Source: Thermoanaerobaculales bacterium (GTDB lineage: Bacteria > Acidobacteriota > Thermoanaerobaculia > Thermoanaerobaculales > Sulfomarinibacteraceae). Taken from it: DNA of 53,117 nucleotides. Location: the NCBI GenBank assembly GCA_025456145.1, contig JALOLD010000019.1:1-53117 (forward strand). The letters run 5' to 3'. The first letter of the stretch is position 1. Each line of letters starts with the position of its first letter. Below, piece after piece: positions 32,885 to 41,478 of the stretch. Made by a program: the position numbers and the translations under genes. The notes under the pieces are model-generated. The model saw only the letters and a program-made list of their open reading frames with translations, was not told the DNA's origin and searched no databases.

Positions 32885-34693
32885 GTGGGCGACGAGCTCT
32901 TCTCCGATCTGCGGCTTTTCATCGACCGGCTGCGCCGCGACGGCGACCTGCGGGTGGTCGACGCCCCTGTCGACCCGCGGCTCGAGCTCGCCGAGATCCA
33001 TCGCCGGGTGATCGCCGCCGGCGGGCCGGCGCTGCTCTTCACCCGACCGCTGGGCGCCGCGATCCCGGTGGTCACCAACCTCTTCGGCACGGCGCGGCGG
33101 GCCCGCCTCGCCTTCGGCGACCGCCCGCACCGGCTCCTTCGGTCGCTCGTCGACCTCGTGAGGGAGGGGCTGCCGCCGACCCCGGGGCGGCTCTGGTCAC
33201 ACCGCGAGCTCGCCGCGGCCGGGCTCCGCCTCGGCGTCCGGCGGGTGCGCCGCGGGCCGGTTCTTGACATCGTGCGCCGCGATGTCGACCTCGGCGAGCT
33301 GCCGGCGCTGACCTCGTGGCCCGAGGACGGGGGGCGGTTCATCACCCTGCCCCTGGTCCTGACCCGTCACCCGGAGACCGGCGTTCCCAACCTCGGGATG
33401 TACCGGCTCCAGATCCACGACCGGCGGACGACCGGGATGCACTGGCAGATCGGCAAGGGCGGCGGCTTCCACTTCGCCGCCGCCGAGGCGTCCGGCCGCG
33501 ATCTGCCGACCACCGTCCTGCTCGGTGGGGCGCCGGCTCTGGTCCTCGCCGCGGTGGCGCCGCTGCCGGAAAACGTACCCGAGCTGCTGCTCGCCTCGTT
33601 GATCGTCGGCCGCCGGCTCGCCGAGTGCGAGGGACCCGACGGACGGCCGCTCGTCGCCGACGCCGAGATCGCCCTCGCCGGCCGGGTGAGAGCCGGCGTG
33701 CGACGGCCCGAGGGTCCGTTCGGCGATCACTACGGCTACTACTCGCTGCGCCACGACTACCCGCTCCTCGAGGTCGACTACGTCGCCCGGCGACGCGACG
33801 CCATCTTCCCGGCCACGGTGGTCGGCAAGCCGCGCCAGGAGGACTTCTTCATCGGCGACGAGCTGCAGACGCTGCTGTCGCCGTTGTTCCCCCTCGTCAT
33901 GCCCGGGGTGCGCGCCGTCTGGTCGTACGGCGAGACCGGCTATCACTCGCTGGCGGCGGCGGTGGTCCACGAGCGCTACCGCCGGGAGGCGATGGCCTCG
34001 GCCTTCCGGATCCTCGGCGAGGGCCAGCTCAGCCTGACCAAGTTCCTGCTCGTCACCGACCGCGCGCTCGACCTCACCGATATCCGCGCCACGCTGAGCC
34101 ACATCCTCGCCCGGACCCGGCCCGAGACCGACCTCTATGTGCTCGCCAACCTGTCGATGGACACGCTCGACTACACCGGTCCCCAGGTCAACCTCGGCTC
34201 GAAGGGCGTCTGGCTCGGCCTCGGCGAGCCGGTTCGCGAGCTGCCGCGGGAGTTCAAGCCGGTGATCCCGCCGGCGGGTTTGGGCTCGGCCGTGGTCTTC
34301 TGCCCGGGCTGTCTGGTCGTCGACGGCCCGCGGTGGACCGACGAGCCGGCCGCCGCGGCCCGTCTGTCGACCGACCCCGCCCTCGCCACCTGGCCGCTGG
34401 TGGTTCTCGTCGACGACGCGAGGCGGACCGCCGCGAGCCCGATGAGCTTCCTGTGGACCACCTTCACCCGGTTCGAGCCGGCCGCCGACATCCACGCCGC
34501 CGGGCAGCGGGTGGTCCGCCACCACGTCGCCTACACCGCGCCGGTGGTGATCGACTCGCGGGTCAAGCCGCCCTACCCGAAGGAGCTGTTCTGCGACCCC
34601 GAGACCGCGGCGCTGGTCGGGCGGAGGTGGCGGGAGTACTTCCCCGACGGCGGCGTCGAGATGGGCGACTCGGACCGCGGCCACCTCGACTGA
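32885..34693 (+). CDS. UbiD-family (de)carboxylase
   Basis: Prenylated-FMN-dependent reversible decarboxylase, 602 residues, longer than E. coli UbiD (497) but in the range of the larger class often tied to menaquinone synthesis. The N-terminal LRLFIDRLRRDGDLRVV is the usual opening; family features include GMYRLQIHDRRTTGMHWQ, PEGPFGDHYGYYS (conserved acidic active-site motif), KPRQEDFFIGD and a C-terminal RFEPAADIH. GTG at 32885 is used; upstream in-frame ATGs would give a low-complexity extension. A UbiX partner for the cofactor is not in the window. Substrate uncertain: menaquinone precursor or aromatic acid. Confidence 0.92.
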   Translation: MGDELFSDLRLFIDRLRRDGDLRVVDAPVDPRLELAEIHRRVIAAGGPALLFTRPLGAAIPVVTNLFGTARRARLAFGDRPHRLLRSLVDLVREGLPPTPGRLWSHRELAAAGLRLGVRRVRRGPVLDIVRRDVDLGELPALTSWPEDGGRFITLPLVLTRHPETGVPNLGMYRLQIHDRRTTGMHWQIGKGGGFHFAAAEASGRDLPTTVLLGGAPALVLAAVAPLPENVPELLLASLIVGRRLAECEGPDGRPLVADAEIALAGRVRAGVRRPEGPFGDHYGYYSLRHDYPLLEVDYVARRRDAIFPATVVGKPRQEDFFIGDELQTLLSPLFPLVMPGVRAVWSYGETGYHSLAAAVVHERYRREAMASAFRILGEGQLSLTKFLLVTDRALDLTDIRATLSHILARTRPETDLYVLANLSMDTLDYTGPQVNLGSKGVWLGLGEPVRELPREFKPVIPPAGLGSAVVFCPGCLVVDGPRWTDEPAAAARLSTDPALATWPLVVLVDDARRTAASPMSFLWTTFTRFEPAADIHAAGQRVVRHHVAYTAPVVIDSRVKPPYPKELFCDPETAALVGRRWREYFPDGGVEMGDSDRGHLD

Positions 34694-34734
34694 CGTACGT
34701 CGCGCGCCCTCGTGTCGGGGGGTCGGGCCTTCGC

Positions 34735-34763
34735 AAACACGAAGGCACGAAGACACGAAGGCA
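34735..34763. repeat. Isolated ACGAAG tandem repeat
   Basis: A short run of AACACGAAGGCACGAAG-type units, matching those at 1311-1340, in the 186-bp gap between the convergent UbiD and signal peptidase genes. No inverted partner arm is apparent, so it may be a decayed copy. Confidence 0.7.
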
Positions 34764-34879
34764 GACCATGAAACACGACGGGCGTGAAGTCGATCGATCC
34801 GCCCATGACCGAGGTTCGCATCGTTCGCACCAGGGTGTCCCGGTGGCTTCTGCGAGGATGGGCAGTGGACCCAGGCTCG

Positions 34880-35575
34880 CTACTTCAACCCGGTGAAGAA
34901 GCGCTTCCAGCGCGGCCAGAAGTGGTTGTCGGGGTCGACCGAGCCGGCGACCGCGAGCGCGCGGCCGATGATCCGGTCTCGTCCGACCAGGCCGAAGTGG
35001 CGGGAGTCGTAGCTCTCGTCGCGGTTGTCGCCCATGATGAAGTAGGCGCCCTCGGGCAGGGCGATCGGGCCGAACGACCGCAGGGTCGGGGCCCCCGGGG
35101 TGATCATCATGGCGTGGTCGTGGCCGCCGAGCCGCTCGGCGGCGACGACCCGGTCGCATCCCTGGGGCTCGACGACCGCTGCGAGCTCCCCGTCGAGGGG
35201 GGCGGTGGCAACCGGCCGGCCGTTGACCACCAGACGGTTGTCGACCATCGCGATGGTATCGCCGGGCAGCCCGATCACCCGTTTGACCAGCCGCCGGTCG
35301 TCCGCGGGTGAGCTCAGGACGACGATGTCGCCGCGCTCGGGGTCGGCCCACCGGGCCAGGTGCCAGCGGGTGTAGGGGACCCTGAGATCGTAGGCGAGCT
35401 TGTTGACGACGATCCGGTCGCCCTCGAGGATCGTCGGCTTCATCGAGCCGGTCGGGACGTCGTTCCAGTCGGCGATGGCGGAGCGGAAGGCGGTGACCGC
35501 CACGACGATGAACAGGGCGGAGCGCAGCCACTCCCGCCAGGCGCGGGTGATCCAGCTCGTCGTGACCTCGTCCAT
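34880..35575 (-). CDS. lepB: Signal peptidase I
   Basis: Membrane serine protease cleaving Sec signal peptides. The product is 231 residues. A membrane helix at about 18-33 precedes the catalytic domain; the Ser-Lys dyad is S44 (VPTGSMKPTI) and K98 (RRLVKRVIGLPGD), and GDNRDESYDSR marks box E. ATG at 35575 is preferred because GGAGG sits 4 bases upstream; an in-frame GTG at 35635 would only add a low-complexity extension. Downstream of the DUF1820 gene, probably in the same transcript. Confidence 0.96.
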   Translation of the reverse strand: MDEVTTSWITRAWREWLRSALFIVVAVTAFRSAIADWNDVPTGSMKPTILEGDRIVVNKLAYDLRVPYTRWHLARWADPERGDIVVLSSPADDRRLVKRVIGLPGDTIAMVDNRLVVNGRPVATAPLDGELAAVVEPQGCDRVVAAERLGGHDHAMMITPGAPTLRSFGPIALPEGAYFIMGDNRDESYDSRHFGLVGRDRIIGRALAVAGSVDPDNHFWPRWKRFFTGLK

Positions 35576-35631
35576 CGAACCTCCGTCCGGCGGGGAGTGG
35601 TACGGCTCGGGGCCGGGCGGGGTTGCGCGGG

Positions 35632-35967
35632 TCACGATTTCGGGCTGCCCTTGCCCGGTCCGACGACGGTCATCGGGAAGGCCGCGATCTTACCGGTGGC
35701 GTCGGTGATGCGCCCGCGACCGGCCTTGTCGACCTCGTCGATCCGGAGCACGGCGTGGAGCGGGATGAAGGTCCGCTCGACCCCGGTGAACTCGTTCTTG
35801 AGCCGCTCCTCGGAGGAGTCGATGAGCAGCTTCGACCGCTCGCCGAAGAGCAACCTCTCGACCTCGACGAAGCCGAACATGGCGCCCTGTCCGACGCTCT
35901 CGGCATAGATCTCCCAGACCTCGCCGGCCATGAGAAAGGAGATCCGGTAAATCGTCTTCGCCGCCAC
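35632..35967 (-). CDS. DUF1820-like protein
   Basis: The product is 111 residues. The sequence TIYRISFLMAGEVWEIYAESVGQG and FGFVEVERLLFGE fit DUF1820, a small conserved cytoplasmic family of unknown role. The start is a GTG without a clear ribosome site. Ends 56 bases before the signal peptidase ATG, so the two are probably co-transcribed. Confidence 0.85.
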   Translation of the reverse strand: MAAKTIYRISFLMAGEVWEIYAESVGQGAMFGFVEVERLLFGERSKLLIDSSEERLKNEFTGVERTFIPLHAVLRIDEVDKAGRGRITDATGKIAAFPMTVVGPGKGSPKS

Positions 35968-35990
35968 GGGGGGAGGCTACCACAGCGATT

Positions 35991-36235
35991 GGTAAGGAGT
36001 GAGGGGTGAGGGGTGAGGAGTGAGCGCTCGCTTCGCTCGCTGTGAGGAAGTGAAAGGGTGAGAATGTCAAAGGGTGAGAGCTCGCCGGTCACAGTCAGCA
36101 GGCTCCGACCCTCCAACCTTCAAACCTTCTAACCTTCTAACCTTCTAACCTTCTAACCCCTAACCCCTGACTCTTCACTCTTCACTCTTCACCTTCTACC
36201 CTCGACTCCTCAACCCTGCCCCTTCACCCGCCCCT
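35991..36235. repeat. Purine/pyrimidine hairpin-armed tandem repeat island
   Basis: The left arm (about 35991-36022) consists of GAGTGAGGGGTGAGG units; the right part holds AACCTTCT units (four tandem copies at about 36126-36157), CCCCTAA units, CTCTTCACT units and a final CCCCTTACTC. The outer ends are imperfect inverted repeats, and strand composition switches from purine to pyrimidine across the middle. GAGCGCTCGCTTCGCTC lies inside. It fills the gap between the DUF1820 and M64 peptidase genes. Confidence 0.8.
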
Positions 36236-37710
36236 TACTCGTCGGCGAAGAACCGGATTCGCCTCTCGACCGCACGTCGGCAGACGTCGCAGAGCGGCTT
36301 GACGCCGCGGCTGAACATCAAGCAGTCGACCGCGGGACGGTAGAGCCCGGTCGAGAGGTAGCCGGCCCCCTCGAAGGCGCCGACCGTGCCGGCGAGCCCG
36401 GAGGCTTCGACAAAGGCGTCGACCTCCGCGACCCGCCGCTGGGCGTGCTGCTCGGCGGCATCGGCGAGGGCGTCGAGCTCGATGCCGAGGGCGCCGGCGC
36501 GGGTCGCCCAGGCGATGGTCTCGTCGAGCTCGCGCCGCTGCTCCTGGTAGGCGAGGTCGGCGGTGTCGAACCGCTCCTTGGGCCAGGGGGTGGGCAGCGG
36601 GGTCTCGAGGGCCACCAGATCCCCCCACTTGAGGGCGGCGCGATCGGGAGCGGCGGTGATGTTCGGTTGGACCGGCTCGAGGTCCGGTGGGTGGAGGTTT
36701 TCATAGGCGGTGCTCGAGGTGTAGTACTCGTCGGCGAGACCGCCGAACGAGTGTCCGAGCTCGTGGAGCAGCAGGTAGCCCGCGAAGGCGCCGTGGGCGG
36801 TGAAGGTGCAGCCCCGGTTGTAGATCCCGCCGCCGCCGTAGCGCGCGTGGTTGACCATGACGATCAGCGTGTCGTAGGGGACGCTGGCGGCGATGTCGCG
36901 GAGGTCGCGGTTGGCCTCGGTGAGGAGATAGCGCGGCGAGCCGAGGGTGTTGAAGCTGGCGCCGACCGAGGTCGAGCGCCAGAGGCCGCGGGTCGGCTCG
37001 TCGCAGCCCGCCTCGTCGGAGGGCAGGACCACGCCGCGCAGGTTGATCCGGTGGCGCCAGTCGGCGTACGGCCGCTGCTCGAGGAGCAGTGCGGCGAAGC
37101 GGGCGAGGTCGGCGCGGAAGAGGTCGACGAGGTCCGCGGTGTAGCCCTCGCCGACGATGACGATGTCGAGACAGTCGTGCGGGTCGCCGGCGATGCTGGC
37201 GTCGACGACGATCGTGCCGGCGCGTGGCGGCTCGACGGCGATCCCGACGGCGGCCGGGTCGACGACGGTCTCGAGCAGCGGCGTCTCGGCGCCGGTCCCC
37301 GGGTCGACCGCCACCGAGAGCCGGACCGGGTGGCTGGGGTAGGGCAGGAGCACCGTCTCGTGGAAGACCCGGGCGATCCCGGCGGCGGCCGGGGCGGTCG
37401 TCCGGTACTCGCCGAACAGGCTGTCGAAACGGGTCACGACGAGGACCTGCCCACTGTCCGGGTCGGTCAGGCGGACGATGTAGCGTCCATAGGGCAGCGG
37501 GTCGACGAGATCGGCGACGGGACCGGCCCAGGTGCCCTGGCGGATCAGGCGGTCGACCGCCATGCCCTCGGTCGACGAGTCGCCGTACTGGAACAGGTCG
37601 AGACGCAGCGTGGCGTCCTCGAAGTGGTCGGCGAAGTCGGCGGCCGAGCCGGCCATGGCGATGGCGGCGGCGGCGATCGCGAGCACGGCGGTCTTAGGTG
37701 ATGGGCGCAT
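36235..37710 (-). CDS. Secreted M64-family metallopeptidase
   Basis: Zinc peptidase of the IgA-peptidase M64 family, 491 residues. A signal peptide (about 1-23, ending GSAADF) is followed by an N-terminal beta domain (about 25-170) and the catalytic domain with LDIVIVGEGYT and the zinc motif HELGHSFGGLADEYY (H316, E317, H320). The C-terminal tail has a CxxC (LCDVCRRA) that may form a disulfide. GGGAGGATC precedes the ATG. Probably degrades extracellular protein, in keeping with the amino-acid catabolic genes nearby. Confidence 0.92.
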   Translation of the reverse strand: MRPSPKTAVLAIAAAAIAMAGSAADFADHFEDATLRLDLFQYGDSSTEGMAVDRLIRQGTWAGPVADLVDPLPYGRYIVRLTDPDSGQVLVVTRFDSLFGEYRTTAPAAAGIARVFHETVLLPYPSHPVRLSVAVDPGTGAETPLLETVVDPAAVGIAVEPPRAGTIVVDASIAGDPHDCLDIVIVGEGYTADLVDLFRADLARFAALLLEQRPYADWRHRINLRGVVLPSDEAGCDEPTRGLWRSTSVGASFNTLGSPRYLLTEANRDLRDIAASVPYDTLIVMVNHARYGGGGIYNRGCTFTAHGAFAGYLLLHELGHSFGGLADEYYTSSTAYENLHPPDLEPVQPNITAAPDRAALKWGDLVALETPLPTPWPKERFDTADLAYQEQRRELDETIAWATRAGALGIELDALADAAEQHAQRRVAEVDAFVEASGLAGTVGAFEGAGYLSTGLYRPAVDCLMFSRGVKPLCDVCRRAVERRIRFFADE

Positions 37711-37817
37711 GAGATCCTCCCAGGGTTCCGCGGCGGCCGACGCCCCGGCGTCGCCGACCAGGACGATGGTACCCGAGCCCGGCCTCGAACGGTGGTAACC
37801 CGGGGACCGGGGCGGCG

Positions 37818-37823
37818 TACTCT
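37818..37823 (+). promoter_or_regulatory. Possible -10 element, near-leaderless start of the MEMO operon
   Basis: TACTCT ends 6 bases before the ATG at 37830. No ribosome site and no clear -35 are present. Confidence 0.35.
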
Positions 37824-37829
37824 AGCGGC

Positions 37830-38939
37830 ATGGAGGTCCCCGCCCGTCGGGCGCTGGTCATCGGGTTGGCCGTCGCCGCGCTGGCCGGCGGCCGGGCCGA
37901 GCCGGCTGGCCGCGGCGCCTTCGACCGCGAGGCCTGGCGCGCCGAGGTGGTCCGGCGGGGCCTCGATCCGGAGTCCGTCGTCTACCCTTTCGCGACGACC
38001 CCCGAGCTCGTCGCGTGGGCGCGCGGCGCCGTCCCGGCGGAACGGTCGGTCGAGCCCCGTCTCCGGCTCGACGCTCTGCAGCGCGCGATCTTCGACCCCG
38101 ACGGTCTCGGCTTCACCTACGACGAGCAGCGCACGGTGAGCGCCGCCGAGGCCTTCACCACCCGAAGCGGCAACTGCCTCTCCTTCACCGCGCTGTTCGT
38201 CGCGATGGCCCGGGGGGTTGGTCTCCCGGCGGTGCTGATGGCGGTCAGCGTCGAGCCCGAGGTCGACCGCGACGGCGCCCTGGTGATCGTCAACCGCCAC
38301 GTGGTCGCGGCGGTCCGCTCGACCGGCAACCGGGCGGCGATCGTCGACTTCCAGGCGAGCTCGTCGATCCCCTGGGTCTCCCGGGCGGTGGTCGACGACG
38401 TCCTCGCCTCGGCGATGGTGCACAACAACCTCGGCGGGGCCGAGCTCCGTGCGGGGCGGCTCGAGGCGGCGCTCGGCCATCTCGGGATCGCCACCCGCCT
38501 GGCCCCCGGGTGGTCCGCCGGCTGGGTCAACCTCGGGGTCGTGCGGTCGCGGGTGGGCGACCTCGAGGGCGCCTTCGACGCCTACCGGACGGCCCTCGAG
38601 GCCGAGCCGGGGAACCCGTCGGCGCTCAACAACCTGTCGGTGCTCTATCTCGGCCAGGGCCTCCACGAGGAGGCGAGGGTCGCCCTGCGCGCCGCCGCCG
38701 AGACGACGGCGAGCCCGTACACGCTGATCGCGTCGGCCGACTCCGAGCTGCAAGCCGGCGACCTGCGGGCGGCGGCGAGGATCCTCCGCCGCGCCCGGCG
38801 CGGCTTCCCCGACGAGCCCGAGGTCTGGGACGCCCTGGCGCGGCTCGCCGATCGCCGGGGCGACGCGAGCCGGGCGGCGGTCTGGCGGGAGCGGGCGGCG
38901 GCGCTCCGCCAGGCTCCTCGGAGCGACGGATCGCATTGA
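37830..38939 (+). CDS. Exported transglutaminase-like protein with TPR repeats
   Basis: The product is 369 residues with an N-terminal signal or anchor (ALVIGLAVAALAGGRA). Residues about 55-190 form a transglutaminase-like fold with an intact triad: C116 (SGNCLSFT), H157 (NRHVV) and D173 (AIVDFQ). Residues about 195-360 are TPR repeats. Proteins of this design are predicted periplasmic cysteine proteases or acyltransferases. It is the first gene of the five-gene unit with the MEMO-AMMECR1 fusion, which starts 26 bases after its stop. Confidence 0.88.
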   Translation: MEVPARRALVIGLAVAALAGGRAEPAGRGAFDREAWRAEVVRRGLDPESVVYPFATTPELVAWARGAVPAERSVEPRLRLDALQRAIFDPDGLGFTYDEQRTVSAAEAFTTRSGNCLSFTALFVAMARGVGLPAVLMAVSVEPEVDRDGALVIVNRHVVAAVRSTGNRAAIVDFQASSSIPWVSRAVVDDVLASAMVHNNLGGAELRAGRLEAALGHLGIATRLAPGWSAGWVNLGVVRSRVGDLEGAFDAYRTALEAEPGNPSALNNLSVLYLGQGLHEEARVALRAAAETTASPYTLIASADSELQAGDLRAAARILRRARRGFPDEPEVWDALARLADRRGDASRAAVWRERAAALRQAPRSDGSH

Positions 38940-38965
38940 TTTCCACCTGCGGAGGGTCTATCACT

Positions 38966-40504
38966 GTGGGTGTGAGGTTGCTCGGAGCGGCGGCGGGTGC
39001 GATGGTGGCGATCGCGGCGGCGGCCACGGGTGGCGCTACGGTGCGGCCGCCGGCGGTGGCCGGGTCGTTCTACCCGGCGGACCGGGCGGAGCTCCGGGCG
39101 ACCGTCGACGGGATGCTCGAGGCGGCACGCGGGGACCGGCCGGCGCCCCCGGCCCGGGCGATCGTCGTGCCCCACGCCGGCTACGTCTTCTCCGGCCCGA
39201 CCGCCGCCGCGGCGTTTGCCCGGCTGCCCGCGGGCTCGGTTCGGCGGGTCATCCTGCTCGGTCCCTCGCACCATGCCGGCTTCTCGGGCGCCGCCCTGCC
39301 GGCGCCCGAGGTGACCGCCTTCGCGACGCCCCTCGGCGAGGTGCCGGTCGACGACCGGGCGGTGGCGAATCTGCGGGGCAATCGGTTGTTCGAGGGGCCG
39401 GCGCGGGCCCACGATCCGGAGCACGCCCTCGAGGTCGAGCTGCCCTTTCTCCAGGTGGTGGCGCCGGGGGCGGTCCTGGTGCCGGTGGTGGTCGGGAGCT
39501 CGACCGATCTGGACGGCTGCGTCGGAATCGCCCGCGCCCTCGCCGAGCTGGTCGACGACGGCACCGTGGTCGTCGCCTCGTCGGACTTCACCCACCACGG
39601 CGCCCGCTACGGATGGTCGCCCTACGACGGGCCCGGGCTGCCCGAGACCCTGCTCGCGGTCGGCCGGCGCACCGCCGAGCGGGCGGTGGCGATGGACCCG
39701 CGCGGCTTCCTGACCCAGATCGAGGTGAGCGGCGACACGGTGTGCGGCGCTCGCCCGGTGGCGGTCCTCGCGGCCCTGCTCGAGGGCGCTCTCGACGGGC
39801 GCGGCGCGGTGCTCGAGGTGACCACCTCGGGCCACCTCAGCGGCCGCTTCGACCTGTCGGTGACCTACGCGGCGATCGCCTTCGAGGGGAGCTGGACCGG
39901 CTGGCGGGCGCGGCCGAGCCCGCCGGACCGCGAGCTGACGGCGACCGAGGGATCGTCGCTCGTCGCGCTCGCGCGAGCGACTCTCGGCAGCCGGCTCCGG
40001 CACGACACCAGCGTCGCCTCGTGGTTCGCCGGCCATCCTCCGGCGGACCGCCCGTTGGCGCCGGCCGGCGCCTTCGTGACCGTCAACAACACCGGCCTGG
40101 CGGCGCGGACCGAGGGAAAGCTGCGGGCCTGCATGGGGGTCGTCGAGGCGACCGGCCCGGTCGTCGACGCGGTGGTCCAGGCGGCGGTGTGGGCGACCCG
40201 CGACCCCCGCTTTCCGCCCCTCGCCGCCGACGAGCTCGACGCGGTCACCCTCGAGGTCTCGGTGCTCTCGCCGATGCGGCCGGTCGGGTCCTACCGCGAG
40301 ATCGAGGTCGGTCGGCACGGCGTCGTCCTGTCCAAGGACGGCCGTCGTGCGGTCTTCCTGCCGCAGGTCGCCACCGAGCAGGGCTGGGACCGCGAGACCA
40401 TGCTCGAGCATCTGTCCGTCAAGGCCGGGCTGCCGCGCGACGCCTGGCGCGACGGAGCGGCCTTCGAGGTCTTCACCGCGCAGGTCTTCGAGGAGCACCG
40501 GTGA
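38966..40504 (+). CDS. Fused AmmeMemoRadiSam system proteins B and A (MEMO-AMMECR1)
   Basis: The product is 512 residues. A hydrophobic N-terminus (about 4-24) looks like a signal peptide. The MEMO domain (about 28-305) has H70 (VPHAGYVFSG), H102/H103 (GPSHHAGF), H210 (SSDFTHHG) and C260 (CGARPV), the metal-site residues of the family. The AMMECR1 domain (about 322-512) has KLRACMGVVEAT and a C-terminal Trp-containing segment. Both are usually separate proteins. GTG at 38966 has GGAGG upstream; ATG at 39002 is an alternative that would shorten the hydrophobic stretch. Biochemical role of the system is unknown. The stop overlaps the next GTG. Confidence 0.9.
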   Translation: MGVRLLGAAAGAMVAIAAAATGGATVRPPAVAGSFYPADRAELRATVDGMLEAARGDRPAPPARAIVVPHAGYVFSGPTAAAAFARLPAGSVRRVILLGPSHHAGFSGAALPAPEVTAFATPLGEVPVDDRAVANLRGNRLFEGPARAHDPEHALEVELPFLQVVAPGAVLVPVVVGSSTDLDGCVGIARALAELVDDGTVVVASSDFTHHGARYGWSPYDGPGLPETLLAVGRRTAERAVAMDPRGFLTQIEVSGDTVCGARPVAVLAALLEGALDGRGAVLEVTTSGHLSGRFDLSVTYAAIAFEGSWTGWRARPSPPDRELTATEGSSLVALARATLGSRLRHDTSVASWFAGHPPADRPLAPAGAFVTVNNTGLAARTEGKLRACMGVVEATGPVVDAVVQAAVWATRDPRFPPLAADELDAVTLEVSVLSPMRPVGSYREIEVGRHGVVLSKDGRRAVFLPQVATEQGWDRETMLEHLSVKAGLPRDAWRDGAAFEVFTAQVFEEHR

Positions 40505-41478
40505 GCCGGAGGCTGACCCGTCGGGAGCTCGCCGCCCTGGCCGGCGGCGCCGCCGTCGCCGGTGCGGTCGGCGGGACGCCGTCCCCGGCCGGCGGGAGCG
40601 GCCGCCGGCCCGGCGTCGTCGGCGTGGCGGCGCTGGCGCCGGGCGAGGGGGGACGGGTCGACGGGGCGGCGGCGGATCGGGCGATGGCGGCGGTGCTGGC
40701 CGCGGCGACCGGTGCGCCGTCGGCCGCCGAGGCGGTCCGCCTCCTGCTCTCGCCGTCCGACGTCGTCGGGGTCAAGCTCAACTGTCTCGGCGGGAGGAAC
40801 CTCTCGCCGCGCCCGGAGGTCGTGGACGCGCTGGTCCGGCGCCTGGTCGAGGGCGGGGTCAGGCCGGGGAGCATCATCCTGTTCGAGCGGTCGAGCCGCG
40901 AGCTCGAACGGGCCGGGTTCACGATCCGCCGGGATGGCGACGGGCCGCGGTGCTATGGCATCGACAACGACTGGGACCGGACGCCGTCGGAGTCGGGGGC
41001 GATCGGCTCGTGCTTCGCCCGCCTGGTCAGCGAGAGCTGCACCGCGCTGATCTCCTTCGGGGTCGTCAAGGACCACGACCTCGCCGGGGTCTCGGCGGGC
41101 CTCAAGAACTGGTACGGGGTGATCCACAACCCCAACAAGTACCACGACAACCACTGCGACCCCTATGTCGCTGACGTCGTCCGCCACCCGTTCATCGCCG
41201 GCAAGCTGCGCCTCACCGTGCTCGACGGGGTCACCGCCCAGTGCCACGGCGGCCCGGCCTACCGGCCCGATGCGGTGTTCGCTCTCGGCCGGCTCGCGGC
41301 GAGCACCGATCCCGTGGCCGCCGACCTCTGGGCGTGGCGGGTGATCGACGCCGAGCGGGTCCGGCGTGGCCTGCCGACCCTCGAGGGGGCCGGTCGGCCC
41401 CCGGCGTTCATCGCCACCGCGGCAGGCCGCGGCCTCGGGGTCGGCGACCCCGGGCGGCTGGCCGAGGTCGAGGCGTGA
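40501..41478 (+). CDS. DUF362-domain protein with Tat signal
   Basis: The product is 325 residues. Twin arginines at 7-8 (LTRRELAALAGGAAVAGAVG) form a Tat-like signal. The DUF362 core follows: VVGVKLNCLGG, IILFERSSRELERAG, ISFGVVKDHDLAGVSAGLKNWYG and HGGPAYRP. DUF362 proteins often carry ferredoxin-like clusters, and several Cys are present (C in LNCLGG, GSCFARL, ESCTALI, QCHGG), but no CxxCxxC. GTG start overlaps the MEMO-AMMECR1 stop (GTGA); its own stop overlaps the radical SAM GTG. Substrate unknown. Confidence 0.88.
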   Translation: MSRRLTRRELAALAGGAAVAGAVGGTPSPAGGSGRRPGVVGVAALAPGEGGRVDGAAADRAMAAVLAAATGAPSAAEAVRLLLSPSDVVGVKLNCLGGRNLSPRPEVVDALVRRLVEGGVRPGSIILFERSSRELERAGFTIRRDGDGPRCYGIDNDWDRTPSESGAIGSCFARLVSESCTALISFGVVKDHDLAGVSAGLKNWYGVIHNPNKYHDNHCDPYVADVVRHPFIAGKLRLTVLDGVTAQCHGGPAYRPDAVFALGRLAASTDPVAADLWAWRVIDAERVRRGLPTLEGAGRPPAFIATAAGRGLGVGDPGRLAEVEA

